40,172 bases of DNA, from the IMG/VR virus record IMGVR_UViG_3300025132_000097, positions 1 through 40,172 of that record; one strand, 5' to 3'. Position numbers and translations under genes: made by a program. The notes under the pieces are model-generated. The model did no database searches. It had not been told where the DNA came from and saw only the letters and a list, made by a program, of their open reading frames with translations. Of this stretch, positions 1 through 6,950 are shown piece by piece; the stretch's first letter is position 1, and each line of letters opens with the position of its first letter. This stretch comes from a virus.

Positions 1-1
1 A

Positions 2-31
2 GCAATCAAAGACAAATACCCTAAAGGATAA
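2..31 (+). CDS. possible C-terminal end of a gene cut by the window start
   Basis: Frame 2 reads AIKDKYPKG then TAA, ending three bases before the next start codon. Composition and spacing look like the tail of an upstream tail-region gene, but ten codons are too few to identify it. If the window is circular, this is not the frame in which the truncated gene at the right end enters, which instead would read seven more codons and stop at 22-24. Confidence 0.25.
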   Translation, partial: AIKDKYPKG

Positions 32-34
32 ATT

Positions 35-1150
35 ATGGCATTAACATTACATGGTACAGTATCAGATAACACAGTAGCTTTAGATAGAAAGACTGCTACT
101 CCATTGATTATAAATGGTGATATGGCTATAGCTCAAAGAGGTACATCTTCAACATCAACAGGTTTTCAGACTTGTGATAGAATAGAACTGAAAACTTTGA
201 ATACAGATAATTTTGCCTTTACTGTATCTCAATCTTCTACATCACCTGATGGCTTTTCAACATCACAAAAACTAGATTGCACTACTGTTGAATCATCACT
301 CGATGCAGATGAATTAGTAAGATTTGTTTACGCAATAGAGGGGCAAAATTTACAAATGTTAAAATATGGCTCGAGTGCTTCTGAAGAAGTTAGTTTATCT
401 TTTTATGTTCGTTCTAACGTAACAGGCGTTTATGCTGTTGAATTTAGATTAAATGATGCAGGTTCTAGTACAATCACAAAACAATATACAATATCTAGTG
501 CTGATACATGGGAAAGGAAAGTGTTAAACTTACCAACAAATACTGCTACTGCAATATCAAATAATAATGGTAATGGGCTAGAAATGTCTTTTTGTCTTGC
601 AGCAGGTAGTAATTTTACAACAGGTTCTTTAGGAACATCTTGGGCTAATACAGCAACAGCTAGTAGATATTCAGGACAAGCTGTAAACATAATGTCATCA
701 ACTGATAATGAGTGGTTTATAACAGGGTTACAAATGGAAGTAGGCAACTTTGATGCTAACAGCATACCTGACTTTCAGTTTGAAGATGCAGGTACAAGTC
801 TAGCTAGATGTCAGAGGTATTGCAGTTTAATTAAAGCAGATGCTACTACTACGAGGTTTGCTATGGGTTTTGCTAATTCTACCTCACAGGCAGAGGGTGT
901 GGTTTATTTCCCTACAAGCATGAGAACAGGACCTACTTTGGTTACATCAGGCACAGCTAGTGATTATGGTTGTACTGTTGCAGGTGCAATAGGGACTTGC
1001 ACATCAACACCTATTGTAGGGAATCAGTCAAACACTAATCCTTATTTTCAAGATGTATATTTTACACAATCAGGTTTGACAGCTAATGGTCCACAAGGTT
1101 TGTGTGGAAAAACAACAGATGGATTTTTAAGATTTGAGGCAGAATTGTAA
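35..1150 (+). CDS. tail-associated / receptor-binding-like structural protein
   Basis: A 371-residue protein rich in Ser, Thr, Asn and Gly with alternating beta-type sequence, as in phage tail spikes and fibre accessory proteins. The early segment with LIINGDMAIAQRGTSS (about residues 24-39) and the following jelly-roll-like region (about 45-250, including WFITGLQMEVG) resemble a family I recall from marine phage tail modules, where such domains are thought to bind carbohydrate. It lacks a signal peptide or membrane segment, consistent with assembly into the virion. The start is set by AAAGGA seven bases upstream. It shares a TAATG overlap with the next small gene and, on a circular map, follows the tail-fibre cluster. 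A role in adsorption is inferred; no catalytic motif is visible. Confidence 0.7.
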   Translation: MALTLHGTVSDNTVALDRKTATPLIINGDMAIAQRGTSSTSTGFQTCDRIELKTLNTDNFAFTVSQSSTSPDGFSTSQKLDCTTVESSLDADELVRFVYAIEGQNLQMLKYGSSASEEVSLSFYVRSNVTGVYAVEFRLNDAGSSTITKQYTISSADTWERKVLNLPTNTATAISNNNGNGLEMSFCLAAGSNFTTGSLGTSWANTATASRYSGQAVNIMSSTDNEWFITGLQMEVGNFDANSIPDFQFEDAGTSLARCQRYCSLIKADATTTRFAMGFANSTSQAEGVVYFPTSMRTGPTLVTSGTASDYGCTVAGAIGTCTSTPIVGNQSNTNPYFQDVYFTQSGLTANGPQGLCGKTTDGFLRFEAEL

Positions 1151-1326
1151 TGGCAATAGAATCAGCAAAATATTACAAAGACCATATTACAAACACAAAT
1201 GTATCAATTATATTTGTAGACAATGGTGTAACAAAATCTGTTGGTATAAATGCAACAGACAACATAGACTACCAAGCTATACAAGAATGGGTAAAAGCAG
1301 GTAACACAATAGAGGAAGCAGACTAA
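1150..1326 (+). CDS. small tail-region protein, 58 residues
   Basis: Start MAIESAKYYKDHI, end NTIEEAD. Both ends overlap neighbours as TAATG (1148-1152 and 1324-1328), so it sits in a tightly coupled operon, which is the best evidence that it is real. The sequence is soluble and slightly acidic, with a predicted beta-rich centre (VSIIFVDNGVTKSV) and a C-terminal helix. No domain is recognised. Its place between two tail-adhesin-like genes suggests a small tail accessory or chaperone, which is inference. Confidence 0.7.
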   Translation: MAIESAKYYKDHITNTNVSIIFVDNGVTKSVGINATDNIDYQAIQEWVKAGNTIEEAD

Positions 1327-1931
1327 TGGCATTAGTAATTAAAGGATCAAGTTCAGGACAAATAACATTAGATGTTCCAGCAGCTGCTGGTACAAATACT
1401 CTTACGATTCCTGCATCGACAGGTACAGTAGCTTTAACTTCAGATATAACTTCTGTGTCAGGTGCTTTTACACCGCAAGCAGATTTATTTAGATTGACTG
1501 CAGCTGTAACATCAGATAGTGGTGGTATATCTTCTAATTGGGAAAGACCAGATGATACTGCTGGAGGTATTTCTGTTGTTGGTAAAGTAGGTACAGGAAT
1601 GACTGAGTCTTCAGGTGTTTTTAAATTTCCTGCAACAGGGATATATTTAGTATCATCTATGGTATTAATTCAACCTACAAATGATAGTGATAACGTTCTT
1701 TGGTTAACATATGTTTCAGGTGATAATGGCTCTAATTATGATTCTGCTGCACAATGTTTAGGTTCAGATCCAAATACTACAGTATATTCTCAATGTTTAG
1801 TAGACTGTACAAATACAACAAATACTTGCGTAAAGTTTGGTGTTATCTCATTAGCATCAGGTGGAAGCATAGCAGGTAATACAGATTCAAACGAAACTTG
1901 TGTAAGTTTTATTAAAGTTGGTGAAACATAA
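1326..1931 (+). CDS. tail fibre / C1q-like jelly-roll structural protein
   Basis: A 201-residue protein. The N-terminus (about 1-40: MALVIKGSSSGQITLDVPAA then a short TLTIPASTGTVAL stretch) is the stereotyped attachment segment found at the start of many phage tail-fibre accessory proteins. Residues about 45-200 form an all-beta domain with GVFKFPATGIYLVSS, the pattern of C1q/TNF-like jelly rolls that trimerise and can bind host surface polymers. The start overlaps the previous stop as TAATG and the end overlaps the next gene the same way. It is likely a virion surface protein; the binding target is unknown. Confidence 0.7.
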   Translation: MALVIKGSSSGQITLDVPAAAGTNTLTIPASTGTVALTSDITSVSGAFTPQADLFRLTAAVTSDSGGISSNWERPDDTAGGISVVGKVGTGMTESSGVFKFPATGIYLVSSMVLIQPTNDSDNVLWLTYVSGDNGSNYDSAAQCLGSDPNTTVYSQCLVDCTNTTNTCVKFGVISLASGGSIAGNTDSNETCVSFIKVGET

Positions 1932-2221
1932 TGACAAAAGATTATTTACAATTAGCCTTAGCAAAGTTTAATGTAGGCAAAGCTCAATGGTATGGCTGGA
2001 AAAAAGATTTTACAGGCGATAAAAGAATGGCTTATGAAAATATTATTTTAATAGATGATACAGCAACAATGCCATCTGAGGCAGATGTTAATGCAAAAAT
2101 ACAAGAATTAAAAGATGCAGATGCACAAAAAATAACTGACAAAACAAGTGGCACAAATAAATTAAAAGCACTTGGTTTAACTGATGCAGAAATAAAAGCA
2201 TTAACTGAGAAAACATACTAA
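1931..2221 (+). CDS. small tail-module protein, 96 residues, unknown function
   Basis: Begins MTKDYLQLALAKFNVGKAQW and ends in a helical, Lys/Asp/Ala-rich region (LKALGLTDAEIKALTEKTY). The middle aligns loosely with small proteins encoded next to tail fibres that act as assembly chaperones or remain unnamed; I cannot place it in a family. It is coupled to the gene before it by TAATG, and its stop codon is immediately followed by the next ATG. No export signal is present. Confidence 0.65.
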   Translation: MTKDYLQLALAKFNVGKAQWYGWKKDFTGDKRMAYENIILIDDTATMPSEADVNAKIQELKDADAQKITDKTSGTNKLKALGLTDAEIKALTEKTY

Positions 2222-2386
2222 ATGAGAACAGTAACTAATTCACAAATACTAGATAAGCTAGAATCTCTGGAAGACAGGATTACTAAACTTGAAGAAGCTA
2301 TTAACAAAGGCAAGGGTGCTATATCTTTAATAGCTTGGCTAGGTGGTATAGCTGCAATAGTCGGAGGCTATTTCTACAACTCATGA
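2222..2386 (+). CDS. small coiled-coil plus membrane-anchor protein, 54 residues
   Basis: The first ATG after the previous stop opens a 54-residue frame. Residues about 8-28 form a heptad-like charged helix (ILDKLESLEDRITKLEEAI), followed by one hydrophobic segment at about 33-51 (ISLIAWLGGIAAIVGGYF). It ends with an ATGA overlap into the holin-like gene. A short cytoplasmic coil before a single membrane helix next to a holin fits an antiholin, pinholin-like or regulatory lysis partner. This is inference from topology and context, not homology. Confidence 0.7.
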   Translation: MRTVTNSQILDKLESLEDRITKLEEAINKGKGAISLIAWLGGIAAIVGGYFYNS

Positions 2387-2820
2387 TACCTATGGAATTA
2401 TTAAGCATGTTAGCTAGTACCGTTTTAGGCGGAGTATTATCTATCATGGCTCAGAAGTCTCAAGCAGAAGCAGAAAAACAAAAAATGTTTATGCAGCGTG
2501 CTGAGTTTGCAGCAGCACAAGTAGACAAAGCAAGAGAAGTTACTGATACATTCACTAAGAATACTAGACGATGGATTGCTTTAATAGCAGTAGTATCTAT
2601 ACTTGTTATACCTAAACTTGCACCATTTATAGATCCTGATCTAACAATTTATGTTGGTTATACAGAAGAAGTTATGCAAGGCTGGTGGATATTTGCGTCA
2701 AGCACAGACATCACACAATGGAAACCAATGACAGGTGCATTAGTAATCACACCATTAGATACACACGTGGTATCTAGCATTATAGGATTATACTTTGGCG
2801 GTTCACTTGTTAGAAAATGA
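2383..2820 (+). CDS. holin-like protein with three membrane segments
   Basis: 145 residues. Hydrophobic segments lie at about 7-23, 64-83 and 128-142, with an amphipathic Gln/Glu/Ala-rich helix between the first two and an RRWIALI entry into the second. This is the layout of the three-TM holin family known from gene transfer agents and marine phages (GTA_holin_3TM type). Holins open the inner membrane at the time of lysis. The start at 2383 is chosen because it makes an ATGA overlap with the previous gene; a longer frame opens at a TTG at 2335 but would bury 52 bases in that gene. It also overlaps the next gene by ATGA. The call rests on topology and motif memory. Confidence 0.65.
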   Translation: MIPMELLSMLASTVLGGVLSIMAQKSQAEAEKQKMFMQRAEFAAAQVDKAREVTDTFTKNTRRWIALIAVVSILVIPKLAPFIDPDLTIYVGYTEEVMQGWWIFASSTDITQWKPMTGALVITPLDTHVVSSIIGLYFGGSLVRK

Positions 2821-3395
2821 AACGATTATTACCACTAATATTACTTTGCAATGTAGCGTCAGCAGATGTAACTTCCTCTGGTGCAACAACTAACACTCAA
2901 TCAAACAATGCAGGATCTAACACTGCAATAACCGGTGGCTACGAATCTAGTACTACCTATCAATCAGGTAGTAGCTCTAACAGTACAACTTCTAATACAA
3001 CTAATAACTCAACTAATCAAGAAACTGCAGTAAATACTGCAACAGCTCCGGCTATGTCTGTATACGGACAAGACAGCTGTGTGATACCGCTATCAATAGG
3101 TATGACAGTAATTGGTTTTTCTACTAGCATGGGTACATACTACCATGACGAAGAATGTGAACGTAGAAAGAAGTCTAAATTATTAAATGGTTTAGGTATG
3201 AAGGTAGCTGCAATATCTATAATGTGCCAAGATAAAAGTGTATGGCAAGCGATGATGGATGCAGGGACCCCGTGCCCTATAGACGGATTAATCGGTGAAG
3301 AAGCAAGGAAGAAATGGAATGAAAAAGGTTTTAAGCCTGTTGTTGATGCTACCTCTACTGGCAAGCTCAGACACAACAGAAAATTTAATTACTAA
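2817..3395 (+). CDS. exported low-complexity protein with Cys-containing C-terminal domain
   Basis: 192 residues. An N-terminal signal peptide (MKRLLPLILLCNVASA, cleavage likely after Ala16) is followed by a Ser/Thr/Asn-rich linker at about 17-75 and a C-terminal domain carrying conserved-looking Cys (CVIPLS, DEECERRKK, MCQDKS, TPCPIDG). The C-terminal pattern recurs, as I recall, in unnamed proteins of marine podophages near lysis genes. Periplasmic or outer-surface location is likely; the Cys could form disulfides. The gene starts in an ATGA overlap with the holin-like gene and its last 77 bases overlap the next gene in another frame. Function is unknown; a spanin-like or host-surface role is possible but unsupported. 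Confidence 0.7.
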   Translation: MKRLLPLILLCNVASADVTSSGATTNTQSNNAGSNTAITGGYESSTTYQSGSSSNSTTSNTTNNSTNQETAVNTATAPAMSVYGQDSCVIPLSIGMTVIGFSTSMGTYYHDEECERRKKSKLLNGLGMKVAAISIMCQDKSVWQAMMDAGTPCPIDGLIGEEARKKWNEKGFKPVVDATSTGKLRHNRKFNY

Positions 3396-4548
3396 CGGTA
3401 CATTTGACAATGGCACGACAGGGTGGACATTGTCAGGTGATGCACAAAGAATAGGCGACTGTTGTCCTGGTGGTCATGACTTAGAGTTTGGTGATCTAGG
3501 AAGTATAGATCAAGATTTTAATTTACTCAGTGATACAATTACGCAGCCTATGCTAAACAACGGCATAACACTTGATTCTAGTGTTGAAGTACAAAATGGT
3601 GAAGGTGGTGTTGGTAGTTGGGCACCTAACAGAGGCGGTGCAGATACATTTAGTATTAGACTACAGATTAAAGATGAAAATCAAAACGTATTAGCTACAA
3701 CAATACAGGAGAGAACAAATGTTACAGGGATTAATGGCAAAACTTTCACAGATAGTATATCGTATACAGGCACTGGTGCTAACATTGGAAATCTTTTTAT
3801 TAGCGGGTCTGATGCTGATGCTCCTGCTAATCTTGGTGGTCCTAACGTAGATAACATATCAGTGACCATGACCTACGATCCTACAGTTTTAACTGTAGAG
3901 CAAACACAAGAGATTGCAGCAATCTTTGAAGAGATAGAAGAAGTCTTTATGCAAGAAGAATTAATCTTTGAAGAAGTTTTTGTTGAACCAATCATAGAAG
4001 AAGTTTATGTAGAATCTATACCTGAAATAATAGAGATGACTGTAGAAGAAGAATTTATAGAAGAAACTATTGTGCTAGCACCTGAAGTTATAGAAGAAGA
4101 AATTATTTTAGTTGAGCCTGAAGTACAGGTAGAAGAAGAAGTATTAATAGCGGAGGAAATATATGAAGAAGTCGAAGCTCCAATGGAGGAGGCAAGTACT
4201 GAAACAGAAGAGGTTATTGAACCAACAGAAACAGTTGAAGAAACTACAGTCGCAGACAGCGGCTCTACAGACGATGTTACGATAACAGTAGAAGACATTG
4301 CTATTAAGGTAGCTGATAAGATTAAAACAATAGACGGTCAGCTTAAAGCTACACAGATGATAGTAGCTAAAGTTATGCAGAACCGCAGTAAGATATCTTC
4401 TTATGCTGAAGTAAATGCAGAAATATTTGTACAACCAGAGATAAAAGATATTAATATAGATTCATATATAGCTAGTAGCTATGTAGATATAAGACAAATT
4501 TACTCTAACCAAACTTACGAGGATAGATTATGGACATCAAGACAATAG
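3319..4548 (+). CDS. exported protein: carbohydrate-binding-like domain plus hyperacidic Glu/Val/Ile segment
   Basis: 409 residues from the chosen ATG, which has AAGGAA eight bases upstream; a GTG at 3295 would add eight residues before the signal peptide. Residues 1-17 are a signal peptide (MKKVLSLLLMLPLLASS). Residues about 18-187 form a beta-rich domain with the NLITNGTFDNGTTGWTLSG opening typical of carbohydrate-binding jelly rolls. Residues about 193-312 are extraordinarily rich in Glu alternating with Val and Ile, in short imperfect repeats (EEVFVEPIIEEVYVESI). A mixed helical C-terminus follows (about 320-409). The 5' end overlaps the previous gene by 77 bases in another frame. Export or surface location is inferred; function unknown. 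Confidence 0.7.
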   Translation: MKKVLSLLLMLPLLASSDTTENLITNGTFDNGTTGWTLSGDAQRIGDCCPGGHDLEFGDLGSIDQDFNLLSDTITQPMLNNGITLDSSVEVQNGEGGVGSWAPNRGGADTFSIRLQIKDENQNVLATTIQERTNVTGINGKTFTDSISYTGTGANIGNLFISGSDADAPANLGGPNVDNISVTMTYDPTVLTVEQTQEIAAIFEEIEEVFMQEELIFEEVFVEPIIEEVYVESIPEIIEMTVEEEFIEETIVLAPEVIEEEIILVEPEVQVEEEVLIAEEIYEEVEAPMEEASTETEEVIEPTETVEETTVADSGSTDDVTITVEDIAIKVADKIKTIDGQLKATQMIVAKVMQNRSKISSYAEVNAEIFVQPEIKDINIDSYIASSYVDIRQIYSNQTYEDRLWTSRQ

Positions 4549-4733
4549 CAACAGGGATAGGACTAGTCATTACAATAGCATCACTATTTGTATTTCAAGG
4601 TCAGTTGATAGAAAGAGTCGAGGTACTTGAATCAAGGGTAGTAGATACTAAACCTATTGAAAAAGATATAATCGCTATCAAAAAAGATATCGAGCAACTA
4701 CAAAAGAAGAGCAGTAATCCGCTAGCACAATGA
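4530..4733 (+). CDS. small membrane-anchored coiled-coil protein, 67 residues
   Basis: One hydrophobic segment at about residues 5-23 (TIATGIGLVITIASLFVFQ) is followed by a charged heptad-like helix (about 26-62: LIERVEVLESRV, EKDIIAIKKDIEQLQKK). An N-terminal anchor with a periplasmic coiled coil is the layout of i-spanin-like proteins, although 67 residues is short for a spanin and no o-spanin lipobox partner is evident. A GAGGAT site lies seven bases before the ATG. It overlaps the previous gene by 19 bases and the next by ATGA. A lysis role is a plausible inference only. Confidence 0.65.
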   Translation: MDIKTIATGIGLVITIASLFVFQGQLIERVEVLESRVVDTKPIEKDIIAIKKDIEQLQKKSSNPLAQ

Positions 4734-5110
4734 AGCACTCTGACAAGGGCCACCTTGCAGAGGCAGTAGCCGAAGCTTGGTTGGTCAGTAAGGGTTATTG
4801 GGTGTTTAAGAATCGTGCTCCCCAGGGCCCTATAGATATGATTGCTGTTCATCAGAAGACAGGTGAAGTACTGTTTATTGATGTAAAGACTGTATCGTGG
4901 CAGGCCAATAGATATAATAAAGATGGATCTAATGCTATCAGATCTCGAATCATTAGTAAAAAAGCGCGTGAATTAGGTGTACAATTGTTATATGTAGACT
5001 TGACTAAGAATACATGTAGGATAGTAAAACGTCGTAAAGACTATATGGCAAAGCATTCAAAGACACGATATTATGGCAAAGAAGAATTTACCGAGATTGG
5101 TGATAATTAA
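4730..5110 (+). CDS. PD-(D/E)XK family endonuclease
   Basis: 126 residues. The restriction-endonuclease fold signature is readable: N-terminal helix with GHLAEAVAEAWLVSKGY (candidate Glu11 or Glu15), then GPIDMIAV (Asp36) and LFIDVKT (Asp51-Val-Lys53, the D-x-K form of the motif). This resembles YraN-like and archaeal Holliday-junction-resolvase-like nucleases. In a late operon such an enzyme could resolve branched DNA before packaging or nick at junctions; that role is inferred. It overlaps the previous gene by ATGA and the next by 38 bases. A second member of the superfamily is encoded in the early unit at 11297-11692. Confidence 0.75.
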   Translation: MKHSDKGHLAEAVAEAWLVSKGYWVFKNRAPQGPIDMIAVHQKTGEVLFIDVKTVSWQANRYNKDGSNAIRSRIISKKARELGVQLLYVDLTKNTCRIVKRRKDYMAKHSKTRYYGKEEFTEIGDN

Positions 5111-5372
5111 CTGGGAAGATGCAATCTCTCCTACCAGCGGCTGGACTAATCTACAGGATTTACGATCTAAACTAGGTGATTGTATATCAATGGGTATCAT
5201 TGTAGCTGAAGATGAAAAGACTATTACTATAGTATCACACCTATCTGGCGATGAAACACAAGTAGATATTGATGGTAGCCTTGTGCTAGATAAATCTTGG
5301 ATTAAAGAATACAAGCAACTACCATTGCCAAGATCATTTAACAGGAAGATTAAAAAATGGATTATGTCCTAG
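5073..5372 (+). CDS. hypothetical protein, 99 residues
   Basis: Starts MAKKNLPRLVIINWEDAIS inside the end of the nuclease gene (38-base overlap) and has no strong Shine-Dalgarno, so it may depend on coupling. It contains a small beta-rich core (GIIVAEDEKTITIVSHLSGDETQVD), which looks like an SH3/OB-like barrel of the type found in small phage regulatory proteins, and a basic C-terminus (RSFNRKIKKWIMS). No catalytic motif. The family is not identified with confidence. Confidence 0.6.
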   Translation: MAKKNLPRLVIINWEDAISPTSGWTNLQDLRSKLGDCISMGIIVAEDEKTITIVSHLSGDETQVDIDGSLVLDKSWIKEYKQLPLPRSFNRKIKKWIMS

Positions 5373-5512
5373 CAATATCTTTTATACTAGCTTTACTAGT
5401 AGTAGGTTATCCTAATCACTTTAGAACTTATTGGCAATCGCCAAAGATAAGTTGGGTAGAGCTTATTTTACTTTTAGCCATTCTTTCCATTGCTCTCCCA
5501 TTACTTGGGTAG
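5357..5512 (+). CDS. small protein with two membrane segments, overlapping the convergent helicase gene
   Basis: 51 residues starting MDYVLAISFILALLVVG. Hydrophobic stretches at about 4-18 and 33-50 are separated by a short polar loop (YPNHFRTYWQSPKISW). AGGAAG stands eight bases before the ATG. The gene starts inside the previous one (16-base overlap), and its last 50 bases are antisense to the 3' end of the SNF2-like helicase gene. Being last in the late unit, a lysis accessory or membrane role is possible. The good ribosome site and clean topology argue that it is real; the name is unknown. Confidence 0.6.
   Translation: MDYVLAISFILALLVVGYPNHFRTYWQSPKISWVELILLLAILSIALPLLG
5425..5453. terminator. 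hairpin between convergent transcription units
   Basis: AACTTATTGGC pairs with GCCAA plus TAAGTT (three-base AGA bulge), giving an 11-bp stem around an AATC loop. It lies between the end of the rightward gene at 5372 and the end of the leftward gene at 5463, the usual place for a bidirectional terminator. No clean U tract directly follows on either strand, although the + strand runs into T-rich sequence about 15 bases later. Confidence 0.5.
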
Positions 5513-6950
5513 CAACTTGTTTCTTATCACGTAGTGCTTTTACAATCATTTCATCTACTGTATTAAGACAGATTAAATCTACATATACAACAGGCTTTGA
5601 TTGACCTATACGATGTGCACGATCTTCTGATTGTATTCTATGCTCTAAGTTATAACTATTAGAATAGTATACTACTGAACTGGCAGCTGTTAGTGTAAGA
5701 CCAAAGCCGCCAGTCTGAGGATTGCCTATGAAAAATCTACATGCCTTGTCATTTTGAAATCGATCTACAGCCTCTTGCCTTTGGTCATTGTTGACTGCAC
5801 CGTAATATTGTACATAACTATCTTCACCGTATGCTTGATGTACAGCTTCAGATATTGCATTAATATCAGCTACGTATGTAGCCCATATGATAACTTTGTC
5901 AGGAGCCTCTGATAATACATTCATAAGCTCCTCAAGCCTATGACTTTTAACGTCTAATACTTTACCGTCGTCAGATTTAAAATGACCACAGGTTATCTGA
6001 TGCAGCCTTAACATAGATGTAAGTATGTTAGTAATGGTAAGAGACTCACCATCTAACTCTGTAAATGCTTGCTCAGATATTTCTTTATATAGTTTCTTTT
6101 GTTCAGGTGTTTGTTCAATAAATCGTTGCTCATAGATCTTATCAGGTAAGTCTAAGCAATCTTCTTTTTTACATCTGTAACTAAATGCTTTTACAGTATC
6201 AGCTAACTCATTAAGTCTTTGATAACCTACGACATGCTTAAATGATCTACTACCTTTATTCATATTAATCATGATAGCGTATCTATTTCTAAAACTATAG
6301 TAACTACTAAATCCTAACAAAGCAGGGTTAAGAAACTGACACTGTGTATATACATCTAATGGACTACGAGTAACAGGCTCACCTGTTAGTATCCTACGAT
6401 ATTTACATTTGTTACTTAACTTAAGTATATTTTTACTACGTATAGCACCTGGGTTTTTAATTGTTGTTGACTCATCAACACATACAAATGATCGAGAACA
6501 GTTGACAAAGCTTGTAATAAACTTAGTACCTTTTGCACTACTAAATGCTTCAACATTAGCTACTAATATTCTTAAATCAGGCGTTGGTGTCATGACAGCA
6601 TCTAAAGCTATACGCTCTTTCTTCTTAGGACTAGCAGACCAGTAAGCAAGCTGCGTTTGTATATGATCAGGTAGGTGTGTGGGTATTTCATTGTTAACCC
6701 AGTTAAGATAGTTACCTTTAGGAGCTACAATAAGTACGTTGTCAATTTCACCTGCGTCATAAAGATATGAGAAGGTATCAATTATAACCTTAGATTTGCC
6801 TGTTCCCATCTCCATGAACAATGCATATTCAGTCTTATCCTTAGAACGCTCCCATGCCTCCCTCTGATGATTATATGGACGGGTTTTAAATGGATATATG
6901 TTAATATGTGACATGTTATTTGCCGTCCATAATGATATGTTTAAGGTCAT
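5463..6950 (-). CDS. SNF2-like superfamily 2 helicase/ATPase
   Basis: 495 residues. SF2 motifs run in order: Q-like YNHQREAW (about 26-33), Walker A MEMGTGKSK (47-55), motif Ia VLIVAPKGNYLNW, DExx box VCVDESTTIKN (about 157-166), motif III RRILTGEPV, and a C-terminal helicase lobe with VIIWATYVADINAI, a GNPQTGGFGLTLT stretch and QSEDRAHRIGQ (arginine-finger motif VI). The HRIGQ ending marks the SNF2 group of dsDNA translocases. In phages such proteins may remodel forks or promote annealing, like T4 UvsW, a related but distinct SF2 enzyme. The start at 6950 makes a TAATG overlap with the SF1 helicase gene. It is the last gene of the leftward unit. Confidence 0.85.
   Translation of the reverse strand: MTLNISLWTANNMSHINIYPFKTRPYNHQREAWERSKDKTEYALFMEMGTGKSKVIIDTFSYLYDAGEIDNVLIVAPKGNYLNWVNNEIPTHLPDHIQTQLAYWSASPKKKERIALDAVMTPTPDLRILVANVEAFSSAKGTKFITSFVNCSRSFVCVDESTTIKNPGAIRSKNILKLSNKCKYRRILTGEPVTRSPLDVYTQCQFLNPALLGFSSYYSFRNRYAIMINMNKGSRSFKHVVGYQRLNELADTVKAFSYRCKKEDCLDLPDKIYEQRFIEQTPEQKKLYKEISEQAFTELDGESLTITNILTSMLRLHQITCGHFKSDDGKVLDVKSHRLEELMNVLSEAPDKVIIWATYVADINAISEAVHQAYGEDSYVQYYGAVNNDQRQEAVDRFQNDKACRFFIGNPQTGGFGLTLTAASSVVYYSNSYNLEHRIQSEDRAHRIGQSKPVVYVDLICLNTVDEMIVKALRDKKQVATQVMGEQWKEWLKVK

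Noticed and set aside
4005-4434. Two - strand frames opposite the Glu-rich segment
   Set aside because: They arise because GAA/GAG-rich codons read in reverse as Ser, Phe and Leu codons without stops; no ribosome site or coupling.
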